A stretch of DNA of 64,000 nt, from NCBI GenBank assembly GCA_021324685.1, contig JAJPIQ010000009.1, forward strand, positions 62,001 to 126,000, given 5' to 3'. This document shows positions 26,821 through 34,667 of this stretch, piece after piece (the first letter of the stretch is position 1; each line of letters opens with the position of its first letter). The DNA is from Bacteroidota bacterium (GTDB taxonomy: Bacteria; Bacteroidota; Ignavibacteria; Palsa-1295). A program made the translations under genes and the position numbers. The notes beneath the pieces are model-generated. The model did no database searches and had not been told where the DNA came from. It was given only the letters and a program-made list of their open reading frames with translations.

Positions 26821-28239
26821 ATGACCAGTAAAACCCTTTCAGCCCCGTATCGGTGGTGGAAAATCTCGGCCCACGTCTGGGATTACATCGTTCGGGAAAC
26901 AATGGCGCCATTTCTTATGGCGCTTTCGGTCATTATGTTTGTCTTCCTGCTGCAGTTCCTTATGCGGTTTATCGACCGGATTGTCGGTCGCGGACTGAGC
27001 TTGTGGACGATCGTTGAACTGATTGTTTTCAATCTCGCCTGGATGGTGGTGTTGGCCGTTCCCATGGCAGTTCTGGTAGCCGGCGTCATGGCGTTTGGCT
27101 CGATGGCGGCCGCCAATGAACTTACGGCCATGAAGGCCGCGGGCGTAAGTTTGGGTAGAATGCTTTTTCCCGTACTCGTCTTGTCTGCCTTGATCGCTGT
27201 ATTCGACCTTCAATTCAATAATATTATCTTGCCCGATGCGAATCATCGTGCGAAAGACCTTATGACCGATATCAATCGGAAAAAGCCTTCGCTCATCATT
27301 GAACCGGGGACCTTCACGACCGAAGATGAAATTCCCGGATATTCGATTTTGGCGCGGAAGACGAATCCCATGACAAGCGATCTTGCGGATGTTACGATTT
27401 ACGATCACGCCCAGCCCGGGATGTCGCGTGTCATGACGGCGAAAACCGGTCACGTGGCCTTTACGCCAGATTTTCGAAATATTATCTTGACGCTGCACGA
27501 CGGCGAGATGCACGAAGTCCTTGCCCAACAGCCGACCGACTATCGCCGAGGTCATTTCGGGACCTATATCGTAGAAGTTCCAGCCACCGGTTACGATTTT
27601 ATGCACGAAGGAGAGTCCGAACGTAGCGGGCGCGAACTTTCGGCGGATGACCTGATGAAAAAAGTTCACGCCGACGAGGCGGCACGTTCAAGGGAAGTTC
27701 AATTGCTGCGCCAGCACCTGATCGCTTTTGCGTCGGAACTGACTTCGCTTTCGGCGAAGACAACGCCCTCCATGCCGGCGAAAACGAGTATCGGAACTCG
27801 AATGCGCACCATTTTCACTCCTCTGCAGCTTAACTTACAGAACGACCAAAACACCATTGAAACGACACAGGAAGATTTAGATAATTACCTGGTGGAGACC
27901 CATAAAAAATATGCAATTCCAGCTTCCTGTATTATTTTTGCTCTTATTGGGGTCCCCCTCGGCGCGCTCGCAAAACGAAGCGGCGTCGGAGCCGGAACCG
28001 GGCTTTCCATTGGCTTTTTCGTACTCTATTGGGTCTTTTTGATTGGCGGTGAAAAATTGGCGGATCGGGGAGTGATCACGCCGTTTTGGGGAATGTGGGG
28101 CGGCGATTTAATTTTATTTATCGTTGGAATTGCTTTAACGTGGCGCGCTGCTGTCGAACGCCCGACAAAAATTGCAAAAACGATCAAGGAATTCTGGAGT
28201 GCAACGTTCGCTCGCAAAAAGGAACTAAAAACTGCTTAA
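26821..28239 (+). CDS. LptF/LptG-family permease of the lipopolysaccharide exporter
   Basis: The 472-aa inner-membrane protein (YjgP/YjgQ fold) works with LptB to extract lipopolysaccharide and pass it to LptC. Three N-terminal helices carry LDYIVRETMAPFLMALSVIMFVFLLQF and MAAANELTAMKAAGVSLGRML, the family hallmark. A periplasmic beta-jellyroll region (residues about 150-260) follows, and then three C-terminal helices with GVPLGALAKRSGVGAGTGLSIGFFVLYW. Between jellyroll and C-terminal helices it has an extra helical, probably coiled stretch of about 90 residues, which makes it longer than E. coli LptF/G (about 360 aa). F versus G cannot be decided. Confidence 0.9.
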   Translation: MTSKTLSAPYRWWKISAHVWDYIVRETMAPFLMALSVIMFVFLLQFLMRFIDRIVGRGLSLWTIVELIVFNLAWMVVLAVPMAVLVAGVMAFGSMAAANELTAMKAAGVSLGRMLFPVLVLSALIAVFDLQFNNIILPDANHRAKDLMTDINRKKPSLIIEPGTFTTEDEIPGYSILARKTNPMTSDLADVTIYDHAQPGMSRVMTAKTGHVAFTPDFRNIILTLHDGEMHEVLAQQPTDYRRGHFGTYIVEVPATGYDFMHEGESERSGRELSADDLMKKVHADEAARSREVQLLRQHLIAFASELTSLSAKTTPSMPAKTSIGTRMRTIFTPLQLNLQNDQNTIETTQEDLDNYLVETHKKYAIPASCIIFALIGVPLGALAKRSGVGAGTGLSIGFFVLYWVFLIGGEKLADRGVITPFWGMWGGDLILFIVGIALTWRAAVERPTKIAKTIKEFWSATFARKKELKTA

Positions 28240-28476
28240 TCAGGCATTCCACTCTTCGAATCCTGGAGAAAGAGATGTTCCGTCGAGTCGAATGTACTGT
28301 ATAAAACGGCCATCGCTTGATAAAATTTGCCTTGCAGAATTCGCGAAGTCATCGTCAACGCTAATGATGAGAAATTCTCCGGATTTTGAAAGCGCCGGAG
28401 GAATCGCTTTCGCTCTCAGCGCTTCCATTCCTGCATACGCATCGGGTAACGAATTCAGTTGGGCAATGATTGTCAT
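28240..28476 (-). CDS. Small hypothetical protein
   Basis: This 78-aa acidic, soluble protein contains LNSLPDAYAGMEALRAK and SGEFLIISVDDDFANSARQILSSDGRF. The latter has a strand-helix pattern that could be a small alpha/beta domain. A strong GAGGAG ribosome binding site lies 5 bases before the ATG, which supports it as a real gene. Its stop codon abuts the stop of the convergent LptF/G gene with no spare bases. I recognise no family. Confidence 0.6.
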   Translation of the reverse strand: MTIIAQLNSLPDAYAGMEALRAKAIPPALSKSGEFLIISVDDDFANSARQILSSDGRFIQYIRLDGTSLSPGFEEWNA

Positions 28477-28523
28477 GTCGCTCCTCTTTTCTATTGCATA
28501 GCGACCTTGGTGTCATTGCCATG

Positions 28524-29738
28524 CTATCCGGGTTGGACCACTACAGAATTATCCGATTTTATGCCAAGGAGTTTAGCGACGTTTGAATAAAACGTGAAAA
28601 ACCGCTTTCCAGGTTTGGGTGCGGAAAGAAATGGAGCTTCCACTAATTTAAAAATAATCGCAACGAGTGGAATCGAAATTATTAAGACCGCTCCGCGCAG
28701 AACGAACTGCTCCAATGGGCTATGGATCGTTCTGATCCATGGGTTTGCAAACCATGAAAACTGCATGTGAAAAAGATAGAGGGAATAGCTGATCGTACCT
28801 ATCCAAACCAGCCAACGGTAAGGCATTTTGGCTGCTTTTTCAGCTTTTCGGGGTACAATCGCTGCGGCGATCAAGAAAGCAAAGCCGAGTCCGAACGCAA
28901 GGTCCGTCAGGCTCCAGAGTCGTTCATCGAGCGTAGTTAAAATGCCTGCAAATAACACTATCGCAGCGAAACCCGAAAGAGATAACCGAGAAGATCTCCG
29001 ATTCCTGCCACTCACAAACCATTCTGCGAGCCACGCTCCAAAAAGCCATTCCGGCATTCTTGCGAATAGAAAACCCATTGGCGCATAGGGGCCCGTAGCA
29101 GCGACGCTAATGAGTTGGTAATGAAAGTTGGTCAGTACCACGTATCGCCAGAGGATCGAAAAGAGAGAAAGGGAAAGGACCGACTTCGTTAATCCAATTT
29201 TCCGAAAGGCATAAAGAAAAAGCGGATAGGCGAGGTAGAGCTGAAATTCAAGCGCCAGAGACCAATAGACATGAACGATGCCATAGAAATACCGGTCAAA
29301 ATAACCGTGCAGGAGCGTCAGATGTGCGAAGAGGTCACCAACGGTTGGAGCGGTGCCGATGAGGTCCGTTCCATGAGAGGTAATCAGCAGTAAAAAAAAT
29401 GTCCCAACGACAGAAACGGCATATGCAGGATAAAGCCTCCAAAGACGTCTAAGGTAAAAATTGCGCCATTCGAATGAATACTCCCCAAACTCCTGCTTTT
29501 TCCTAGCAAACGGGAGGTGAATGCAAAACCCGCTTAAGACGAGGAAAAGGCCAACACCCAAATATCCCCACCGTAACGGAGAAACGGCAAAACTGAGCAG
29601 GCTGGCCTTATGAGTCCACGGTACGACGCCAATCGATGGAAAAGGATAAACACCATAATGACCCCAGATATGGTATCCGGCGACCATCAGCGCCGCGATG
29701 CCACGCAAGGCATCGATAGAATCGAGACGGTTTTTCAA
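28524..29738 (-). CDS. Acyltransferase-3 family membrane protein (OafA/YrhL type)
   Basis: The 404-aa integral inner-membrane protein starts with DALRGIAALMVAGYHIWGHYG, the family motif containing the conserved Arg and His. About ten hydrophobic helices follow, with LGVGLFLVLSGFCIHLPFARK and YSLYLFHMQFSWF near the N- and C-terminal ends. These enzymes move acetyl or other acyl groups from the cytoplasm to sugars of O-antigen, exopolysaccharide or peptidoglycan. The acceptor is unknown. It lies alone between two small genes of the same strand. Confidence 0.9.
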   Translation of the reverse strand: MKNRLDSIDALRGIAALMVAGYHIWGHYGVYPFPSIGVVPWTHKASLLSFAVSPLRWGYLGVGLFLVLSGFCIHLPFARKKQEFGEYSFEWRNFYLRRLWRLYPAYAVSVVGTFFLLLITSHGTDLIGTAPTVGDLFAHLTLLHGYFDRYFYGIVHVYWSLALEFQLYLAYPLFLYAFRKIGLTKSVLSLSLFSILWRYVVLTNFHYQLISVAATGPYAPMGFLFARMPEWLFGAWLAEWFVSGRNRRSSRLSLSGFAAIVLFAGILTTLDERLWSLTDLAFGLGFAFLIAAAIVPRKAEKAAKMPYRWLVWIGTISYSLYLFHMQFSWFANPWIRTIHSPLEQFVLRGAVLIISIPLVAIIFKLVEAPFLSAPKPGKRFFTFYSNVAKLLGIKSDNSVVVQPG

Positions 29739-29818
29739 GTACGAATCGCGAATTTCAAATTACGAATAAGAAAGAAATGTAGTCAACAAATTCCCCTTTA
29801 TTCGTCATTTTTTAGTCG

Positions 29819-30109
29819 CTATTCGCGGTTATGCTTCTCTTCTTTGAATTTCCCAACAATGCCCTGCAATTTCTGCACGACTTCGCTTCGCTTTAAGCCT
29901 GCTTTGGCCTGAAATACGGTCATTTTATATTGTGGGCGATGGCCGCCGGGTGAGGTAGCGCCGACGAAATGGTCCGAGTGTTTCCAGCCCGTTTCCCGCA
30001 GCGACTCCTGGATAAGGGAAACCTGCAACCGGCTGAGCGGAGTCGCGATTTTAATGTCCGGTTCTTCCGTGCCAGGTACTAACTCTTTCTCTTTAGACTG
30101 CATCCTCAT
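29819..30109 (-). CDS. Small hypothetical basic protein
   Basis: This 96-aa protein is rich in Lys, Glu and Gln. It has an amphipathic stretch RLQVSLIQESLRETGWKHSDHFVG, then SPGGHRPQYKMTVFQAKAGLKRSEVVQKLQGIVGKF and a charged tail. No membrane segment or known motif is visible. The start is uncertain: ATG codons exist at 30109 and 30103, and a TTG at 30199 would add 30 residues. No option has a good ribosome binding site. I place the start at 30109. The gene could be wrongly called, though its composition looks coding. Confidence 0.45.
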   Translation of the reverse strand: MRMQSKEKELVPGTEEPDIKIATPLSRLQVSLIQESLRETGWKHSDHFVGATSPGGHRPQYKMTVFQAKAGLKRSEVVQKLQGIVGKFKEEKHNRE

Positions 30110-30283
30110 AGGATTTTGGGATAGTGAATGAATTTTAGGAGCCGGATAACTCCGTTTACAGATCAAAAAGTTGCCGAATTCAAATAGCTTGAAATCCAAC
30201 TAGGACGCGATTACTTTGCTTAAAGAAAAATATCTTGGGAATTCGGTCCATATGACAGCATAAGGATATTTAATGGGACTTTG

Positions 30284-30356
30284 CGCACCTGGAGGGACTC
30301 GAACCCCCAACCCTCGGTTCCGAAGACCGGTACTCTATCCGTTGAGCTACAGGTGC
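30284..30356 (-). tRNA. tRNA-Arg (anticodon UCG)
   Basis: Read on the minus strand from 30356, the sequence starts GCACCTGTAGCTCAACGGATAG and ends GGGTTCGAGTCCCTCCAGGTGC plus a G discriminator. The acceptor arms GCACCTG and CAGGTGC pair. The D-arm, a 7-base anticodon loop CTTCGGA (anticodon TCG) and the T-loop TTCGAGT are all in place. UCG reads CGA codons, giving arginine. The outermost anticodon-stem pair looks like C-A. The CCA end is not encoded. Confidence 0.95.
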
Positions 30357-30825
30357 AGAAAAATGCTTCGAAGGCGATATGTCTTGCCTTGCTCGAATAA
30401 CAAGAAGCGAAGCGAAATGTTTTCCGATACTCAGGTTAGGGAGAATCTTGCGCATTTCGCTGCGCATTCCCGAACGAGCAAGACTGCATTGTGCAATGGT
30501 TCAAAATCCTTGTAGTCTTCGAATATTCTGGCGGTATCCGAACAAATTTAGGAACAGAGTTCGAGCGAATCGTTCGAGTGCTGCGAGGAGCGTCCTAACA
30601 GACGAATAGTAAAGTGGCACGCGTCAGCACAGTCGAGCAGCGAAAAAAGCACGTGACGGATCTCTACAAAACGGTCGCTTTCGAGGCCGCGCGTTCGCAT
30701 TCCGTCGCGCACGAGCCGGCAATATCGATCACTTCATCGAAAAACAGATGAGGCATAAGTCATTTTTTTGGATCGAACTTCTGCTTTCAAATCGAACGCC
30801 GAACAACCCACACTGCCTGAGCAAT
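30357..30825. other. Non-coding region of about 470 bases upstream of the tRNA
   Basis: No open frame here has coding character. The region contains a nested inverted repeat: CTTGCTCG (30388-30395) with CGAGCAAG (30475-30482) outside, and AGCGAAATG (30411-30419) with CATTTCGCT (30453-30461) inside. This could fold into one long imperfect stem of about 95 bases. No T run follows. It may be a structured RNA or a remnant; I cannot assign it. The tRNA promoter should also lie here. Confidence 0.4.
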
Positions 30826-30853
30826 AAAAAAACGGCCGAACTACCGGCCGTTT
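30826..30853 (-). terminator. Intrinsic terminator after the phosphoesterase genes
   Basis: A 9-bp perfect stem, AAACGGCCG (30830-30838) with CGGCCGTTT (30845-30853), has a 6-base loop. On the minus strand it is followed by seven T (complement of 30826-30832). It lies 26 bases after the stop of the first phosphoesterase gene and ends the minus-strand transcript coming from about 37.4 kb. Confidence 0.9.
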
Positions 30854-30878
30854 CTCCTTTCGCGAATGATCGCCGGAA

Positions 30879-31985
30879 CTAATTTTTCCATGTAATATCG
30901 GCGGAATCTCGAAGTGTTGTGGGGAATGCCGCAGCAGGCGAGGGTCCGAGATAATTCGTTCCATACTCTCGCGCATATGCTTTCTCGATCACTTTTCCGC
31001 TCTTCATTACCTGAACAAGAGTGAATCCAAAGTTGCGATCGTTCCCGACCGGGTTTTCAAGCGGGCTTCCGCCATTGCCGGCAATGATCATCCATGTTTT
31101 GCCACCCGGCTCCAGCCGTCGGTAAATGTGATCGTGCGCCGAAAGCATCGCTTCGACCTCATACTGCTGGAGTTCGGACCACAATGCGCTCTGAGAAGCC
31201 GGAATACTGCTGGTTGTCCCGTTATCGTCGTAGGCCGGTTTATGGTCGAGCACGAAAATGTGTTTGATGCCTGTCGTGGCCCGGGCCTGGGCGAGGTCCT
31301 CAGCAACCCAGTGCACAGCAACGGTCGAACCGGCACCCATCGGATCGGAATTGAGAAGGACGAAATGCGAGTCCCTAAAATTAAAGGAATAGCTGAGTCG
31401 GGTTTGATCGGTCGGAAGCGCGTCCGCTCCACCGGCGGTCGGGCCGTTGGAACCGATAACATACGGCGCCATGACTTCCAGCCATTTTTGCTCGATGGCG
31501 ACCGTGCCGGTGCCATCGTTCGTCTCATGGTTGCCAGGGACGACGACGAGGCGAATACCGGAACTGGCGATCGGCGAAGTCTCATAGTGCGCGCGCCATC
31601 CACGGAGCTCCGTTCCCAGCAGCGAGGTGTCTGTTGTTTTCCCGAGGACGAGATCGCCCACCAAGAACATGTAATCGGGTCGCGGCGAAAGCTGCATCAT
31701 GTCGGTAAACGTGCGGTCCAGTTGTGCGAGATTCGCGGTGCTCGGGTTCCCATTCAGATCGAGGTCGGAATTGTCCACTCGATTGCATCCCATCACGCAA
31801 AAAGAGTAGAGCACGCTATCGGGCACGGATGTTACCGTTGTATCCGGAGAGCGATGTGTCGTATCGGGCGGGGTGCCGCTGCTTACGCCATGACTGCACC
31901 CAAAGAGAAAGGCGCTCGTCGCAGCAATAAGAACCGTGACCGCGAGAACAGGCCACCATATTCGAAAAGGGGTCGAAAAATGCAT
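30879..31985 (-). CDS. Calcineurin-like metallophosphoesterase lipoprotein (copy 1)
   Basis: The 368-aa exported enzyme starts at 31985. The signal (WWPVLAVTVLIAATSAFLFGC) ends in a lipobox, followed by an Asp/Thr/Pro-rich linker. The phosphoesterase core shows FLVGDLVLG, VVPGNHETNDG, LDHKPAYDD and SAHDHIYRR, matching the GD, GNHE, H and GHxH motifs of the dinuclear metal site. The usual first DxH motif is replaced by a CVMGCNRVD segment, as in purple-acid-phosphatase-like relatives. It probably hydrolyses phosphate mono- or diesters outside the inner membrane. A close paralogue ends 4 bases upstream; both follow a beta-helix lipoprotein and a TonB receptor. Confidence 0.87.
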   Translation of the reverse strand: MHFSTPFRIWWPVLAVTVLIAATSAFLFGCSHGVSSGTPPDTTHRSPDTTVTSVPDSVLYSFCVMGCNRVDNSDLDLNGNPSTANLAQLDRTFTDMMQLSPRPDYMFLVGDLVLGKTTDTSLLGTELRGWRAHYETSPIASSGIRLVVVPGNHETNDGTGTVAIEQKWLEVMAPYVIGSNGPTAGGADALPTDQTRLSYSFNFRDSHFVLLNSDPMGAGSTVAVHWVAEDLAQARATTGIKHIFVLDHKPAYDDNGTTSSIPASQSALWSELQQYEVEAMLSAHDHIYRRLEPGGKTWMIIAGNGGSPLENPVGNDRNFGFTLVQVMKSGKVIEKAYAREYGTNYLGPSPAAAFPTTLRDSADITWKN

Positions 31986-31989
31986 TTGC

Positions 31990-33027
31990 TTAGTCCTTCC
32001 ATGTAATATCCGCAGAATCGCGGACGGCGGTTGGATTTTGTGAGGGAGAATCTTCCGCGGCATATCCTGCAGCGGGAACGTTATGTCCGTAACTTTTCAC
32101 GATGACACGGCCACTCTTCATGACGGTCACGACGACAAATCCAAAGTATTGCTGCTCCGGAGGGAGGTCCTTTTCAAGCGGTGTTCCGCCGTTGCCTGCA
32201 ATGATCATCCACGTCCCATGGTGGTGTGGCTGAAACCGTGCATATTCGTGTACGTGTGCACCGATCATTGCTTCGGCATGAGCGGCTTCCATCGCGGCCC
32301 AGAAATCCGTGCGAATTCCACCGGCCATACTCATACTACCATCCGAATTGAAGGCCGGTTTGTGGCCGATCGCGAAAATATGTTTCGCTCCATTTTGACG
32401 CGCTTTCGCGATGTCCTGTTCGATCCAGTGAACGGGAACGTGCGAGTCCTGTCCATCCGGATCGGTATTCATCACGATAAAATGGCTGTCATGATAATCG
32501 AAAGAATAGGTGAGTTGACTCTGGTCTGTCGCGAGCGTATCCGCGCCGCCCTGGTGCGGTCCGTCATTCCCACTGATCAACGGCTGCATGACATCGAGCC
32601 ACTCGTGCTCGTTTTCAGGCGAAGAGAACTTTTTGTCGCCATTGTCAATATCGGTCTCGTGATTGCCAGGGATGGCGACAATCTTAATTCCTGCTTTCGC
32701 CGTGGGCGATGCCTCGGCACGGTCGCGCCAGAGCTCGAGTGCATGTCGCAGTTTCACGGTATCGTGCTCATAGCCGAAAATTTCATCGCCATCGAAAAAG
32801 AGGAATGCCGGCTTTGGATTCAGCTCTGCGACTTCTGAAAACAGCCGGTCGAATTGCGCAATGTTAATTCCCGCCGGATTCGTCGTGGAATTTGTATCCG
32901 ATTTGTCCATCCGGCAGTCGCCTGCGACGACAAAGGAGTAGGCGACTTCGTCCTGTTTTTTTGCACAGGCGCCGATCGTCATCGCAACGGCGAGTACGGC
33001 GAAAAGTTTAAATGTGAATTGCTTCAT
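31990..33027 (-). CDS. Calcineurin-like metallophosphoesterase lipoprotein (copy 2)
   Basis: The 345-aa paralogue of the next gene downstream has a signal peptide with lipobox (LAVAMTIGAC). The core motifs are FVVAGDCRMD, FFDGDEIFGYEHD, AIPGNHETDIDNGD, AIGHKPAFN and GAHVHEY. Both copies share the sequence WxxIxGNGGTPL/SPLE after the metal site, and both end in YxxxxPxxNPTAVRDSADITWKx-like tails, showing recent duplication. The C-terminal ADSADITWK-type ending is nearly identical between copies. The start at 33027 was chosen because it begins the signal peptide. It is probably an extracytoplasmic phosphatase or phosphodiesterase. Confidence 0.87.
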   Translation of the reverse strand: MKQFTFKLFAVLAVAMTIGACAKKQDEVAYSFVVAGDCRMDKSDTNSTTNPAGINIAQFDRLFSEVAELNPKPAFLFFDGDEIFGYEHDTVKLRHALELWRDRAEASPTAKAGIKIVAIPGNHETDIDNGDKKFSSPENEHEWLDVMQPLISGNDGPHQGGADTLATDQSQLTYSFDYHDSHFIVMNTDPDGQDSHVPVHWIEQDIAKARQNGAKHIFAIGHKPAFNSDGSMSMAGGIRTDFWAAMEAAHAEAMIGAHVHEYARFQPHHHGTWMIIAGNGGTPLEKDLPPEQQYFGFVVVTVMKSGRVIVKSYGHNVPAAGYAAEDSPSQNPTAVRDSADITWKD

Positions 33028-33041
33028 AACGTCCATATAGG

Positions 33042-33081
33042 CGAATGCCGAGTGCGAAAGATTCTTTGCACTCGGCATTCG
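33042..33081. repeat. 14-bp perfect inverted repeat between lipoprotein genes
   Basis: CGAATGCCGAGTGC (33042-33055) pairs perfectly with GCACTCGGCATTCG (33068-33081). The 12-base centre can add a further AAAG/CTTT pairing. No T run follows on the minus strand. The hairpin lies between the beta-helix lipoprotein stop and the phosphoesterase start of the same transcript. It is more likely an mRNA processing or stability element, or an attenuator, than a full terminator. Confidence 0.75.
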
Positions 33082-33095
33082 TTGAAAAAGAAAGG

Positions 33096-34598
33096 TTACT
33101 GCTGGTTTCCGGAACCGTCCTGTTGGTAAGCACCGTAGTCTTTACCGAGGCCGAGTGTTGTATAGTCGGCGCCATAAGGATTGGAAGCGCTTTTAACGGA
33201 AGTGACCGCATTCATTGGGACCTGAATTGTCTGTCCTGAATTGGTCTTAACCGTTCCGGTGTACGCGTGTCCGACGGCCGGCGAGCTGGGCTGCAAATGG
33301 AAATCGCTCTTGAAGCTGGTCGTCACATCGACGAAGCGCTGATTCCCTTTCTCGTCCATCGACCGCATCAGATTGAAAGCCGGATAGGAGAGCTGGTCCG
33401 AAAATGCCATCGGGAATTTATTATAGTAGGTGACCGGGAACTGGTCCGGATTGTATCCGACAAACATCGGATTATTCTGGCCAGCAGTTCCATGCACATC
33501 GCCTGTTTTCCAGACCTGAATGCCCCCATCGCTCGGCGAATTGAAGTGGGCGACGACGCTATCTTCCGAGCCATAATAATATTGATAGCCGTATGCGGTG
33601 TTTGCCGTATCGGCTAAATTTGCGCCGCCGGTCAGGAGCCGGAACCCGGTACGGCAATTGACGATCATGTTATTGTATTCGGTTCCACGTGCTCCGGCCT
33701 CGATGTCCGTTGAACCGGCACGTCCGGATTTGGTGCATCGCCAGCCACCCGTCACGATCGTATTATTATAGATGTTGACATTGCATTCCGGATTCGAACC
33801 GCCGGTATTCGCGAGTTTCGGGCCATTGGTTGCAATGCCAATAAAAACGTTATACGCAATATCGCCGACCGTCCCAGACTTCATATTGAAATCGCCGCTG
33901 GTCGGTGCTGCACATTCGACCACATTGCGGAAAATGCTGATTTTACCGCTGGAAACGCGGAGCGGATCGTCCGTCGAACCGGTAATCCACGAATCTTCCA
34001 TAATGAAGTTCGCATTGGGGTTTTGGAACCAGACAGCATAGCGTGTTCCACCGTTACCGACGATCGGATCGTTCGTTCCTGAAGAGCCGCCTGCGAATTC
34101 GATGTGCGTCCATTTAAGAATAAGGTCCCCGGAACCCCCATTGGTGACGCCGGCGGTTGTTGGTCCAGCGCATTCGATGCCACCCCAGAGCGCGTTCGAA
34201 CTTGTGTTCGTGAGGTCCGCGTATTTACGAAGGTTTTTCGGAACCGTAAGGTAGATCGGATCGCCTTGCTGACCGTCACAGATCAGCGTTCCAAAGACCT
34301 GGAATTCCGGCGAACCGACAGCGCTCGTGGTTCCCGTATTGAGTACGATGACGTGTACACCGTGCTGAATGATGAGTGTATCGCCAGCGGGAATAATGAT
34401 CGTACTGTCCATATAGTACGTGCTGTCCGCCAGCATAACGCCGCTGATGCCCTGATAGCCGCCGACGGTGTCCTTCGTGATCGCATGGGCTGGAGGAGTC
34501 CATGCATTGGAGACCGAGGTCGAGCTTTTGCACGCGGCCAGCGACAGCGCAAAGGCCAGAGCCGCGACAGAGTAGAGAATCGAGGATCGAAGTTTCAT
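33096..34598 (-). CDS. Right-handed parallel beta-helix lipoprotein
   Basis: The 500-aa protein starts at 34598 (KLRSSILYSVAALAFALSLAAC, lipobox LAAC). After a Ser/Thr linker come regularly spaced strands typical of a parallel beta-helix: YMDSTIIIPAGDTLIIQHGVHVIV, GTLICDG, WGGIECAGPTT, TRYAVWFQNPNANFIMEDSWITG, ISIFRNVVECA and VNIYNNTIVTGG. The fold is shared by pectate-lyase-like and many surface-binding proteins. No catalytic motif is evident. It lies between the TonB receptor and the phosphoesterases on the same strand, so it may bind the ligand handed to the receptor. Confidence 0.82.
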   Translation of the reverse strand: MKLRSSILYSVAALAFALSLAACKSSTSVSNAWTPPAHAITKDTVGGYQGISGVMLADSTYYMDSTIIIPAGDTLIIQHGVHVIVLNTGTTSAVGSPEFQVFGTLICDGQQGDPIYLTVPKNLRKYADLTNTSSNALWGGIECAGPTTAGVTNGGSGDLILKWTHIEFAGGSSGTNDPIVGNGGTRYAVWFQNPNANFIMEDSWITGSTDDPLRVSSGKISIFRNVVECAAPTSGDFNMKSGTVGDIAYNVFIGIATNGPKLANTGGSNPECNVNIYNNTIVTGGWRCTKSGRAGSTDIEAGARGTEYNNMIVNCRTGFRLLTGGANLADTANTAYGYQYYYGSEDSVVAHFNSPSDGGIQVWKTGDVHGTAGQNNPMFVGYNPDQFPVTYYNKFPMAFSDQLSYPAFNLMRSMDEKGNQRFVDVTTSFKSDFHLQPSSPAVGHAYTGTVKTNSGQTIQVPMNAVTSVKSASNPYGADYTTLGLGKDYGAYQQDGSGNQQ

Positions 34599-34667
34599 GG
34601 TCAATAGTAGAGTTAAGTGAAACATGGTAGCCGAAATGGAACTTTGCGTTCCTCTGAGGCCGAATGA

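Noticed and set aside
26839-27669. A 276-codon open frame on the minus strand opposite LptF/G
   Set aside because: It is His/Arg-rich with no known motif and lies wholly inside a well-supported membrane-protein gene. It is a shadow.
29762-29805. Inverted repeat ACGAATAA/TTATTCGT between the small basic protein and the acyltransferase
   Set aside because: The loop is 28 bases, the stem is A/T-rich and the following minus-strand sequence lacks a T run, so it is not a convincing terminator.
30270-30609. Short open frames across the tRNA and its upstream region
   Set aside because: They run through the tRNA itself and have no ribosome site or family resemblance.
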